Assembly: GCA_963776195.1 (NCBI GenBank)
Contig: CAVZMO010000008.1
Coordinates: forward strand, 1 to 64,000
Source: CAVZMO01 sp963776195
Lineage (GTDB): Bacteria; Nitrospirota; Thermodesulfovibrionia; Thermodesulfovibrionales; SM23-35
Reading direction: 5' to 3'
Length of the DNA stretch: 64,000 nucleotides
Shown here: in pieces, positions 16,339 to 25,284 of the stretch
How the letters are laid out: every line of letters begins with the position of its first letter
Position numbering within the stretch: position 1 is the stretch's first letter
The notes under the pieces: model-generated
The model's input: only the letters and a program-made list of their open reading frames with translations
Told to the model about the DNA's origin: nothing
The model's database searches: none
Program-made: the position numbers and the translations under genes

Positions 16339-17193
16339 TTAACGCTGTAACAACTCCCAAAGTGACAACTTACCATTGATGAATACTACTCTGTATATAC
16401 TGGTTAAATACCCTTCAGTTGCTCCTTCAGTATATTGGTCTATTATAGCTCTACTATTTTTGATGGGGCCAATAAATCTGTCAACTTCTTCGAACGTTAA
16501 CCCCATTTCGAGCTTTGACCAATTTTGCCGCACGTGATCGACCCATTTGGCATAACCTACTGGCAGCGCTGGCCCCGTACTCGACCAAAGTTCAGCTTTG
16601 GGCAGTGCGGACAAATGAGGGGATTGATCAACTAACATTGTCAGTCCATTCTGAATCATCTCACGCGCTGCAGCACTGAGCGCTGGTGGATAGGCACGGC
16701 TGCCTATTCCATGTGAAGCACCATGTCCCTTGACCTCATCGCAGAGCAGCACTGCACCATCTGCCGTTCGGATTAGTCGCCATATGGAAAACATGTCAAA
16801 CATAAAACCTTGTCCGAAAACCTGAAGCCCGTTATGAATGTTTTCAACCCATATATCCAAAACATAGTCAGCGCTGCTCTGGCTAACTTGAGAAAACAGG
16901 CCATTTTGCATAATAGTATTTTCTAAAGCAACTTTCAGTTTTTTGTTATCCATCCAATCTGATATTTTCATACGAGGGATGTATGACTTCATGGTCGTGT
17001 ATAAAGGAACGCTCACTTGTACATTGATTGTACCCTGATATTTTTGGATAGGCGCAGGTGGGATAAAGGACTGAGGGATAAAATCATTGTGAGTAGTTTT
17101 GACAGTGGCACACCCTCCAAGTACAACCAATATCGCTAATACCGTCAGGAACCGAAAGGCTAATTGAGAACAACTATTCACTATTAGATGCAT
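16339..17193 (-). CDS. outer-membrane-type lipoprotein, unknown function
   Basis: A 284-residue protein with an N-terminal lipobox (TVLAILVVLGGCATVK; lipidated Cys about residue 28). After the Cys the mature protein has a flexible stretch (IPQSFIPPAPIQKYQG), then a mixed fold with VDHVRQNWSKLEMGLTFEEVDRFIG near residues 215-240. The latter resembles the small BON/SmpA-like module often found at the C-terminus of lipoproteins. No known family is assigned. The gene starts 20 bp after the neighbouring lipoprotein gene ends and is co-oriented with it, so they may form an envelope complex. Confidence 0.65.
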   Translation of the reverse strand: MHLIVNSCSQLAFRFLTVLAILVVLGGCATVKTTHNDFIPQSFIPPAPIQKYQGTINVQVSVPLYTTMKSYIPRMKISDWMDNKKLKVALENTIMQNGLFSQVSQSSADYVLDIWVENIHNGLQVFGQGFMFDMFSIWRLIRTADGAVLLCDEVKGHGASHGIGSRAYPPALSAAAREMIQNGLTMLVDQSPHLSALPKAELWSSTGPALPVGYAKWVDHVRQNWSKLEMGLTFEEVDRFIGPIKNSRAIIDQYTEGATEGYLTSIYRVVFINGKLSLWELLQR

Positions 17194-17213
17194 ATATCTT
17201 CCCTTAATAAAAA

Positions 17214-17768
17214 TTATTGTTTCAATGGGACAGGCTCCACAGTTTGTTCATCATTTTTATTTTTATCAGCTTTTGGAGTTATGAATTCGAATAGATAATT
17301 CATGCCTGTACTACCACCAGATGTCGCGCCACCGCGCTCCTGATAATTATAAGTTGCCCACGAAGATACCTTATCCTGATTATCCTTCCTTATCCTGATT
17401 CGAACAGACCAATAATAAACGGTGGATGGGGCAAGAGGTATCTCAACTGTGTGTTCAGTTTGCACTATGGATTCCTTGTAATAGATGGGAGGTCTATAAT
17501 ATGTGGTTGTTTTTGTGCCTACCCCCGAGTTGTCGGTAACTTTTTCACCTTTATCCCAAATAGCAAAATCATATGTACACGGATACTTTGCACTGGATTC
17601 CCAGCGGAAGGTAGGTGTCAAACTATCAACATGTGACCACGACTCACCCATTAATGCGATTGATGAGATCTCGGGATAGATGGGTTTTATAGGCCCATTA
17701 AAACTCCGCGTGGCACAACCGGAAAGAAAGACAAGAACAATGAATATAATGGTTGACTGTCGTTTCAT
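17214..17768 (-). CDS. lipoprotein with fibronectin-like domain
   Basis: A 184-residue protein with a type II signal (IIFIVLVFLSGCATRS; Cys about residue 18). The mature region has the strand pattern of a fibronectin type III/Ig-like domain (LTPTFRWESSAKYPCTYDFAIWD, then TVEIPLAPSTVYYWSVRIRI), where the W and YYWSV residues are typical core positions. The C-terminus is a charged linker. It is the upstream partner of the lipoprotein gene at 16339-17193. Role unknown; probably envelope-associated. Confidence 0.65.
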   Translation of the reverse strand: MKRQSTIIFIVLVFLSGCATRSFNGPIKPIYPEISSIALMGESWSHVDSLTPTFRWESSAKYPCTYDFAIWDKGEKVTDNSGVGTKTTTYYRPPIYYKESIVQTEHTVEIPLAPSTVYYWSVRIRIRKDNQDKVSSWATYNYQERGGATSGGSTGMNYLFEFITPKADKNKNDEQTVEPVPLKQ

Positions 17769-17962
17769 AACCCCCCCTTATGGCTATCATTCTCATTTTA
17801 CTTTGTCATAGGTGTACTAATTATACAATTGAATATTGACTGCGTCAATTTAATCAAAAGAATTCCTCGATGCCCTGCATCGGGGTAAAGCTTCCTTGTT
17901 TTTTTGCCGTTGATACCTCGCAGCTCTGCTGCGGGGTGATTCATTTTGTTTGCCTTTCGATC

Positions 17963-19173
17963 TAGTGTAGTGTCCTTTAAATAGCTGGTGTTATAGTGAG
18001 CCTTTATGATAGACTATATACATGTCGCGGCGTGCTATGAAGGTAACTTTAAGCGAAACAGATAACCAGGAGTTGAAGCGGTGGGTTAGTGCCCATCACA
18101 CGCCACAACAGGTCGCACAACGCTGTCGGATAGTATTAGCTGCGGCAAAGGGTGGACAAGACAAGGATATCGCCATGAGCATGCAGATCAACTATAAAAC
18201 TGTAGCATCGTGGCGGCAACGTTTCTGTAGTGAAGGACCTGACTGCTTATGGGAAGTAGCGGCAGGCCGTGGTCGTAAGCCACACTTTACGGGAGACAAG
18301 ATTGAGGAAGTTATAAATGCCACATTACAAACCAAGCCTACGGGTGCCACGCACTGGAGTTGCCGTACAATGGCTGAGGAGCAAGGCGTAAGCAAGTCAA
18401 CGATTAACCGTATTTGGCAAAGTCACGGTCTTCAGCCGCACCGAATCAAACAGTTCAAGTTATCGCGCGATCCAAAGTTTTTAGAAAAACTTACCGATGT
18501 AGTGGGGCTGTATCTCAATCCTCCAGAGAAAGCTATTGTGCTTTGCGTGGACGAGAAAAGTCAGATTCAGGCATTAGATCGTACGCAGCCGGGGTTACCT
18601 TTGAAGAAAGGCCGTTGTGGAACCATGACCCATGATTACAAGCGTAACGGCACCACTACGCTTTTTGCAGCCCTCGAATTGGCCCAAGGTAAAGTGATCG
18701 GTCAGTGTTACGCTCGGCATCGTCATCAGGAGTTTCTCAAATTCTTGAAACGACTGGATGCTGAGTTTCCTATCGAAATAAAACTGCATGTGGTGATGGA
18801 CAACTATGGAACACATAAGCATCCCAAAGTCCAAAGCTGGCTTCATCGGCATCCGCGTTTTGTACCTCACTTCATTCCGACCAGTTCAAGCTGGCTAAAT
18901 CTGGTAGAACGCTGGTTTGGAGAACTAACGGGGAAAAGCATACGTCGTGGTGTCTTCATCAGTGTCACTGCCCTCATTGCTGCGATCGAAGAATATCTGG
19001 CAGCATGGAATACAAACCCGAAGCCTTTTATCTGGACAGCAACGGTAGAATCAATCATTGAAAAACTCTCTCGTTGCAAACAAACCTTGGAAAAGATTCA
19101 GCCGGGCTGCACCCTGCCACGCTCTCGTAAGACGAAAAGGAATAACACCAGTCGTTTATGAGACACTACACTA
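17963..19173 (+). mobile_element. IS630-family insertion sequence, complete
   Basis: The element carries one transposase gene and imperfect terminal inverted repeats. The left end reads GTGTAGTGTCCTTTAAATAG then CTGGTGTTAT, and the right end, reversed, reads GTGTAGTGTCTCATAAACGA then CTGGTGTTAT. Both ends are bordered by a TA dinucleotide (17963-17964 and 19172-19173), the target duplication typical of IS630/Tc1-mariner elements, giving about 1.2 kb. The ends and the gene are intact, so the copy may be functional. Joining the flanks recreates a palindrome-like target (CCTTTCGATC-TA-GTTTCGAAAAGG). Confidence 0.88.
18022..19161 (+). CDS. IS630-family transposase
   Basis: A 379-residue transposase. 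Residues ~10-130 form two helix-turn-helix DNA-binding modules (QQVAQRCRIVLAAAKGGQDKDIA and later STINRIWQSHGLQPHR). The DDE catalytic domain follows: first Asp in VLCVDEKSQIQALDR (about residue 176), second in LHVVMDNYGTHKHP (about residue 259) and Glu in SSWLNLVERWFGELT (about residue 296). It cuts and pastes the element into TA sites. The full length and intact triad suggest activity. The ATG at 18022 is followed by a second in-frame ATG after four codons. Confidence 0.93.
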   Translation: MSRRAMKVTLSETDNQELKRWVSAHHTPQQVAQRCRIVLAAAKGGQDKDIAMSMQINYKTVASWRQRFCSEGPDCLWEVAAGRGRKPHFTGDKIEEVINATLQTKPTGATHWSCRTMAEEQGVSKSTINRIWQSHGLQPHRIKQFKLSRDPKFLEKLTDVVGLYLNPPEKAIVLCVDEKSQIQALDRTQPGLPLKKGRCGTMTHDYKRNGTTTLFAALELAQGKVIGQCYARHRHQEFLKFLKRLDAEFPIEIKLHVVMDNYGTHKHPKVQSWLHRHPRFVPHFIPTSSSWLNLVERWFGELTGKSIRRGVFISVTALIAAIEEYLAAWNTNPKPFIWTATVESIIEKLSRCKQTLEKIQPGCTLPRSRKTKRNNTSRL

Positions 19174-19579
19174 GTTTCGAAAAGGTGACATATTTTTCTT
19201 GTACTCATCACCCTCACGGTTAGTCATCATTCTGCGGAGTTTCATGGGGACTTTGGATCTGTTCAGACTATTATCAACTCTCTCTTTGTAGGTGTTTTTG
19301 GTACCCCGAAAATTATTAGATGAATAATCCTGGTTTCTTGCCTTCTGAGATGGCATCTTTAACAATTTTCATTTGTAAGTCTCACCTATCGAAAAGTGTC
19401 TGTGGTGTTGAGTTGATGAAGTTATCGATAAAATTTCAACCTTCTTGAAATTCTCCGTGTGTAGGCGGACTAAACAGAAGAGAAGTTTACAGTGATGGAA
19501 CTGTATTCCTCCGTTGATATCGGAGCGGAAAAAGCCATGGAATGTTTATCAAAAGAGAGCAGGGTGATTCTGCAAAAAA
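19174..19579. other. non-coding stretch beside the insertion sequence
   Basis: About 400 bases. A minus-strand frame (19171-19365, 64 codons, ending in the IS end) is basic and not like any family I know; it may be a gene remnant cut by the IS or a chance frame. Otherwise I see no RNA or repeat. Confidence 0.4.
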
Positions 19580-21034
19580 TCAATCGATAAACGCATCCTT
19601 GAGAAGTTTGCTCTGCCTTTCGAAGGCCTGTCTGGGATTTCTCGGATCTTTCATGAGGGATATTTCCTGGGTGATAAGTCTTGCCAGATTTAATGTATGG
19701 GTGTCAACTTTTGCGGATTCCCTTTTATAAAGGGGGTGATCGCGGTTGATATAAATTGTAGTCTCTTCAGAAAAGACTTCAGAGCCGTCTTCACCAAAGC
19801 TGTCTACCACACAGGATACACCTGTGTTTCCAAACTTTATTTTCTTGATTATTGCGTTTGGCGTGAGTCTTTTCACCTTCGGTCTCTTCTTTCTCTTCTT
19901 CTCAGGAGCTTTTGTTCTTCCCTCAACTTTCACCTCTCCTTCGGAAAACACTTCCTTTTTCTGCGATACGCTTGCCGCGTTCCCTATACCTTTTGCTTCA
20001 TCTCCTATAGGAAGAGCTCCGAAAGGAGAAAGGTCGGGGTTGACCGCCAACGACTTATAAATCCTCTGAAGCGCATCCTTTAATGCACGGCTGACCTTTT
20101 TGCTTTCCTTCCTTATGGTCAGTTTCTGAAGGGACATTTTCACATCATCCATAACCTTGGACATGATTTCAGAAAATGCGCTATATTCAATAGAGTCCTT
20201 TATGAATCCTGTCCGGTCGCTTGTAATCTGAAGAAAATCGGCATTCACTTCTCCCCTGACCCTTGCCATTGTCTTTCCCCAGATCTCCATCCCGAAGAGT
20301 TCCCTTCTTACCGTCACCTGCTTCACTTTTACTTCGATGCCAAGGTCTGTAGTCGTAGAGGCTGTCTCGGAAAGAATAACGATTTCACCTGTTACAGGAC
20401 CGAATGAGGTTCCTTCGAGCACAGGGATTCTGTGACCTGAAAGACTCCTGGGAGTTACAGTGTGGTTATTGATTCTCACTCTAAAGTGCGGGGCTTTGAT
20501 CGGAGTGCCTTCTATTATTTTTGCCTCTATGTCCTTTAGGTCAAACTTCCTCCCCAGTCCCGTTAACATTACTGTCGTTCCATCCTGCTTTCTGAAATCC
20601 GGAGGAAGAACCTCAAGAGGCAATTGCCATACATTACCTTCCTTTTCCCATTGCTCTTTATCGAAGATGACACGGCCGATAAAATCGCTATTTTTCGTGA
20701 TCACTTCAAAACGTCTGCAGGCGGAAAGGCTCGCGAATTTTCCGATACCGAACTGACCGATCCTGTCTCTTTTATATACCGGAGATTTCGGGGCATAGAG
20801 CTTTTGCTGGGAACCGATATTAAAGTACTGCTTAAGACCTTCCCTATCCATTCCGCCGCCATTGTCCCTTATCTCGATCATGTCTTCTCCGAGAACAACT
20901 TCAACCATTGTTGCATCAGCATCGTACGCATTGTTGACAAGTTCGCGCACGAATTCGATGCTCTCGGTGTAAAGCCTTTCGCCGATAGTGATTATATGGC
21001 TCTTATCAATGGTTACGGGAATATATTCAGTCAT
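19580..21034 (-). CDS. GHKL-fold ATPase (Hsp90/MutL-like ATP-binding protein)
   Basis: A 484-residue protein. The N-terminal GHKL ATPase has motif I ESIEFVRELVNNAYDADA (Glu and Asn, residues ~25-40), motif II MIEIRDNGGGMDREGL (about 53-68) and motif III DRIGQFGIGKFAS (about 90-102). A middle domain follows, and near residues 365-395 a lysine-rich linker (KAPEKKRKKRPKVKR) joins a C-terminal ~85-residue domain. The layout recalls MORC/Hsp90-type machines or orphan 'ATP-binding protein' defence and repair factors, but no partner is adjacent, only a dehydrogenase with a 4-bp overlap (ATGA). Function is unassigned. Confidence 0.75.
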   Translation of the reverse strand: MTEYIPVTIDKSHIITIGERLYTESIEFVRELVNNAYDADATMVEVVLGEDMIEIRDNGGGMDREGLKQYFNIGSQQKLYAPKSPVYKRDRIGQFGIGKFASLSACRRFEVITKNSDFIGRVIFDKEQWEKEGNVWQLPLEVLPPDFRKQDGTTVMLTGLGRKFDLKDIEAKIIEGTPIKAPHFRVRINNHTVTPRSLSGHRIPVLEGTSFGPVTGEIVILSETASTTTDLGIEVKVKQVTVRRELFGMEIWGKTMARVRGEVNADFLQITSDRTGFIKDSIEYSAFSEIMSKVMDDVKMSLQKLTIRKESKKVSRALKDALQRIYKSLAVNPDLSPFGALPIGDEAKGIGNAASVSQKKEVFSEGEVKVEGRTKAPEKKRKKRPKVKRLTPNAIIKKIKFGNTGVSCVVDSFGEDGSEVFSEETTIYINRDHPLYKRESAKVDTHTLNLARLITQEISLMKDPRNPRQAFERQSKLLKDAFID

Positions 21035-22105
21035 AGCTTTGCAGACGGGATGATCGCGTATTTAATTCCGACGCCTTTGGACAACTTATCAAAGGCTTTC
21101 TGAGTGTGACGGAGTGGATAACGCCCGGATATGAGTTCTGATACCCTGATCTTTTTTTTACACAGGAGCCTGTATGCCTTTTTCACATCGGTAGGAGTGA
21201 AGTGAAATACGCCCTTCAGGGTGATTTCATCATAATGCAGTTTACCCGCGTCATAACTCACCTTTGTCCCCGATTTACATCCTCCAAAGAGGATGACCGT
21301 CCCCCCCTTCGCACATAATTCACTGAATCCTCCCAGACTGCCGGGATACCGGTGCATTCGAAGACACAATCGAAACCCACTAAATTGGCAAATTCACTCT
21401 TCGGGAGATGCCTCTCATTCGCGCCCTTTCCCACGAGGAGAGCGGGGGAGGGTGAATATTCATTCCGGGCACTGAATATGAAATCAGCACCCAGTTCCTG
21501 AGCTATTCGAAGTTTCTCATTATGCTTATCCATCATAGTCACCTTTGCACCTTTTTCTTTCAGCAGAAGCAGATGGAGAAGTCCTATCGGACCGGCGCCA
21601 ATAACAAGGGCAGATCGTTTTCCCTTACCCTTATCGATTCTATGCCGTGAACTACGCAAGAGAGGGGTTCGAGAAATGCAGCCTCTTCAAAGGAGAGCTT
21701 TTTCGGCTTGAGAAATACGTTCTGTTTGACGATATGAGAGGGCAATAAAATATATTCTGCAAACGCACCGAGGACCTTTGTCTTCATTATATTTGCGCAA
21801 AGGTTATACAGTCTCTTCCTGCAATACCGGCATTCAAGACACGGGGCGCTATGGACCGCCATGATTTCATCGCCTTCCTTGAATTTTCTGACTCCCCTGC
21901 CGACTTTTGCGACAATGCCCGAAAATTCATGGCCAAAAACGCCCGGCATCGGAATAACCGGATGACCGCGTTTAAAGGCCTTCAAATCGGTCCCGCAGGT
22001 GAGCGCAACCTTGATCTTTATGAGGACCTCTCCATAGGAAGGTTCCTGTCCAACTATCTCCCGAAGATCTATTTTCCCCGGAATGACAAGGATATTTGCA
22101 AGCAA
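21031..22105 (-). CDS. zinc-dependent alcohol dehydrogenase, frameshifted twice
   Basis: Three minus-strand frames form a ~358-residue MDR dehydrogenase. The first (22105 to about 21630) has catalytic zinc ligands CGTDLKAFKRGH and FGHEFSGIVAKVG and the structural zinc lobe CLECRYCRKRLYNLC. The second (about 21640-21340) has the Rossmann motif ALVIGAGPIGLL and a following acidic residue. The third (about 21335-21031) completes the catalytic domain (GGTVILFGG and TQKAFDKLSKG). One break lies in a run of seven G's at 21300-21306, so it is probably a consensus error. The stop overlaps the next gene's ATG. It is distantly related to the gene at 12460. Confidence 0.8.
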
Positions 22106-22107
22106 GG

Positions 22108-22353
22108 TTAAAACTCTATCTTGCCGCCCAGAACCTGTCCAATGACAGCTGCCAAGACGAAGACCGGGATATATTTGATTTCGATCTGGGAAACGATCCT
22201 TATAACGAATATAATAGGAATAGGTACATGGATATAGAGAAACCAGCGAAAGGAATATTTCTTTGTCTTTGCTCTGGCGCGGCCAAAGGGCAGGTTGATC
22301 AAAAGGGTCAAAGCAAAAAGGATCAGAATAGCATAGAATTTATTAAATATCAT
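22108..22353 (-). CDS. small conserved-looking membrane protein
   Basis: An 81-residue protein with two to three hydrophobic segments (residues 6-21 ILILFALTLLINLPFG, 38-52, and 60-77 IPVFVLAAVIGQVLGG) separated by a basic loop (RARAKTKKY). Its stop lies two bases from the start of the dehydrogenase gene on the same strand, so it leads that operon, with the GHKL ATPase third. No family is recognised. Confidence 0.6.
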   Translation of the reverse strand: MIFNKFYAILILFALTLLINLPFGRARAKTKKYSFRWFLYIHVPIPIIFVIRIVSQIEIKYIPVFVLAAVIGQVLGGKIEF

Positions 22354-22458
22354 TTTAGAAAATAACCGAAAAATGAAGTCTAAGTCAAATGCCCCGGAAT
22401 AAAAGATTGACGCGGTTATGAAGGATTGTGAGCATGCTTGTGAAAGTGAGGTGGCATA

Positions 22459-22680
22459 ATGGCTGATAAACCCACGGTCAACACCGAAGAACAGATTAAA
22501 GAAATCTTAATCGGTTTGGAATGTATTCTGGTGGCACACGACAGTTGTGCGGAGTTGGTGGAGTTTAAGGACAATAGGGCAGTCATTTATTGCGGCGGTC
22601 CCTGTGTTCATTGCGACAATAGATGCATCGAGGGAGCGATTAAGGAAAAGTTGCCTGATGTTGAAGTGATCATAATCTGA
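22459..22680 (+). CDS. stand-alone NifU-C-like small protein
   Basis: A 73-residue protein resembling the NifU C-terminal domain: EILIGLECILVAHDSCAELVEFKDNRAVIYCGG, then CVHCDNRCIEGAIKEKLPDVEVI. The usual CxxC cluster site appears as CGGPCVHCDNRC, with three to four cysteines instead of the common CTGC. It may bind an Fe-S cluster or zinc. It is transcribed alone, divergent from the membrane protein gene at 22108-22353. The GTG four bases before the ATG and an upstream GTGAGGTGG are consistent with initiation here. Confidence 0.65.
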   Translation: MADKPTVNTEEQIKEILIGLECILVAHDSCAELVEFKDNRAVIYCGGPCVHCDNRCIEGAIKEKLPDVEVIII

Positions 22681-22788
22681 TTGTTTAGGACGCAATATTA
22701 TTCCAGTCTGTTTTATGAACTGCCAGTATTTCTTGCCTCGTCATCAATTTGCAGGAAGGATCACATTTGTATTTAAATAAATATAAGC

Positions 22789-22890
22789 ATGGATTCCAAT
22801 AAGGCATTTCAAAAAGCTGTTCAGCGTTATCAGGCAGGAGATTTAACGGAAAGGGAAATCTATAAGAAAAGTCGATTGGGCAGTATACAT
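22789..22890 (+). pseudogene. truncated TPR-protein 5' end
   Basis: The frame begins ATG GAT TCC AAT and reads MDSNKAFQKAVQRYQAGDLT then EREIYKK, the usual first helix pair of a tetratricopeptide repeat protein. After about 34 codons the sequence runs directly into the 3' end of mutS2 and the frame becomes nonsense (stop at 22950). Only the first TPR half remains. Confidence 0.5.
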
Positions 22891-22891
22891 C

Positions 22892-25260
22892 CTATTTCAT
22901 CTTCGCTACAGTCACCCCGATGCCGCCTTCTTCCATTGTTCCGCTCCTGAAGTTTTTCACAAGGGGGTGACCGCTCAGATGTTCATGTATCGCTTTCATT
23001 AACAGACCCTTACCGACGCCATGGATGACCGTAACCTCCTGGAATTCTGCCAGTGCGGCGTCATTCAGGAAGTGCTCAAGTTTTGACAACGCTTCGTCAA
23101 CTCGCGTTCCTACGAGGTTTATCCTGGAGGACACATTAGCTTCAACTTTGTGACGATGCAAAGACACACCAGATGCCGGCATGGATTTCCCGCTCTTAAA
23201 TCTTATGTCGGATATGGGAACTTCGATCTCCATATTTTTGGCCGCTATCTTTAGCCGATTATTATTACGGTTAACCTCAATAACCGATGCGTCATATCCC
23301 AGGGACGTAACATATACGAAGTCTCCTTTTGTTATTTCGTTTATCGAAGGAGTTCCCTTATCTTCAAGGTCAAATTCTCTCAGTTTTTCTGTAACGTAAT
23401 CCTGTGCCGTTTCAACTTTTTTTATCGTCTTCTGTCTTTCGCTTTTTTCCTGTTTTTTGATCTCATCAAGAAAGGCGTTCATCTGCCTCTTCGTGTCCCA
23501 GATAAGATCGGAGGCCTCTCTATAGGCATTTGCGAGGGCCTCCTTCTGTCTTTCTCTTGCATCAGAAAGCATTTTGTCGAGAAGACCGCTTTTCTGCTCC
23601 AGTTCGGACTGCTGCTTCCGGAGACCGACGAGTAAATTTTCATATTCCGATCTTTTCGCATTCATATCGGATATCATATGGTCGAAATCAACCTTCGCGC
23701 TTCCGAGCATCCCTTTTGCATCTTCTATTAAGCTGTCGGGAAGACCGTATCTCTTTGCTATTTCGAGCGCATGCGACTGGCCGGGCTCTCCAGCCCTTAA
23801 TCTGTATAGCGGCGTCAGCGTCTTGAGGTCAAATTCCATGGACGCATTGACCATTCCTCCGGTCCTGTGCACGAAACCTTTTATATCGGCCAGGTGTGTC
23901 GTTGCAAAAACGAGGGCCCGGCTTTTACGTATCTCCTTTAAAATAGCGCAGGCGAGGGCGGCGCCTTCGTCCGGATCTGTTCCGGTGCCGAGTTCGTCGA
24001 TCAGGATTACTGTTTTCGCATCTTTCTTTTTCAGGATTTCTGAGATGTTTGATATATGGGCGGAAAAAGTGGAAAGGTTATTCTCTATTGATTGTTCATC
24101 GCCTATATCGACAAGCAGATTTTCGATGAAAGGAAAACTTGATCCGGAGTCCGCAGGCACGGGCATGCCTGACAATGCCATGAGCAGGAGAAGCCCGATT
24201 GTTTTGATCGTGATGGTTTTTCCGCCTGCGTTCGCGCCTGTTATGACCATCACAGTGTTGTCAAGGCCTAATTGGACATCAAGAGGGACGACCTTCTGTG
24301 CACCGGTCATCTTTTGAAGCGAAAGTTGAAGCAAGGGATGTCTCGCCCCGGCAAGATGAATGACGTTGAGGTCATTTATCTCCGGAGTTTCCATTCGCAG
24401 CTTGTCAGAAAACAGTGCGATGCAATTCAGTACGTCGAGATACACGACAGCTTTAAATTCTTCATCGATCTCATCGACTACTTTTCTTATCACCGAACAG
24501 ATGTTTCTCAGGATACGGATTTCTTCGGCCTTCTGATCGGCAACCAGGTTTTCCAGTTCATTGGAGAGGTGTATGATACTCAGAGGCTCAATGAAAGCCG
24601 TCTCGCCGGACTTGGAAATATCATGGACAACACCCGGTACCATTCCCTTTGAGTCCATCCTGACAGGTATGACCCACCTTCCGGACCTTGTTGTGACAAA
24701 ATCGTCCTGCAAAAAGGCGGAGAGCTTTTCGTCCCTGACTATCTCTTCGAGTTTCTTCCGTATCCTCCCTTCGAGCCGTCTTATCCGGGCCCTCAGATCG
24801 GAGAGCAGAAATGAAGCGCTGTCAAGGATGTTCCCTTCGCTGTCGATAGATTTCTTAAGGACCTTCAGGATGTCGGGAAATCCTGTTAGGTGTAAGGTAA
24901 GCTCTTTCAGAAAGGGCAGGTCAGTTCTGTCTCTTAAGTTGAAACGATATGGCGGAGGCGATGCTCAAAACAGGCATGAAATCTGCGAGTTCGATTGCTT
25001 CAAGGACAGCGCCTTCGGGCCTTATCATGACGATGAGCCGTGAAATATCCGGAAAGCCGTACAATTCGAGGCGGTTTCCCTCATGAGACATTTTGCGGAT
25101 CTCGCAGATCTGCTGCAGCCTTCTTTCGATATCCGCCTTATTATTGAGCGGACTGGATATCCAGCACAGATAGCCTGGAGGCGTCGCTGTTGGCAAACTC
25201 AGAGATCAGCCTGAGGAGTTTATGGAATTCAAGCAGGTCAAGGGTGTTATTAGGAATCAT
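22892..25260 (-). CDS. mutS2: MutS2 endonuclease, frameshifted near its N-terminus
   Basis: A ~788-residue MutS2. The start is the ATG at 25260 (MIPNNTLDLLEFHKLLRLIS). The frame shifts at about 25160 and again at about 24930; the rest runs intact from there to 22892. The clamp/lever domains come first, then the ATPase: Walker A ITGANAGGKTITIK, Walker B ILIDELGTGTDPDEGAALA and the histidine-switch region ATTHLADIKG. A long coiled coil follows, then the C-terminal Smr nuclease domain (LVGTRVDEALSKLE, VIHGVGKGLL, GGIGVTVAKMK). MutS2 acts in recombination control and ribosome-collision rescue. Length with the breaks repaired matches the family, so the breaks are probably errors. Confidence 0.9.
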
Positions 25261-25284
25261 ATAATCAGTAAATCCATTTAAGGT

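Noticed and set aside
23574..24317. Plus-strand 247-codon frame opposite mutS2
   Set aside because: It is antisense to the MutS2 ATPase and has no independent start signal or motif.
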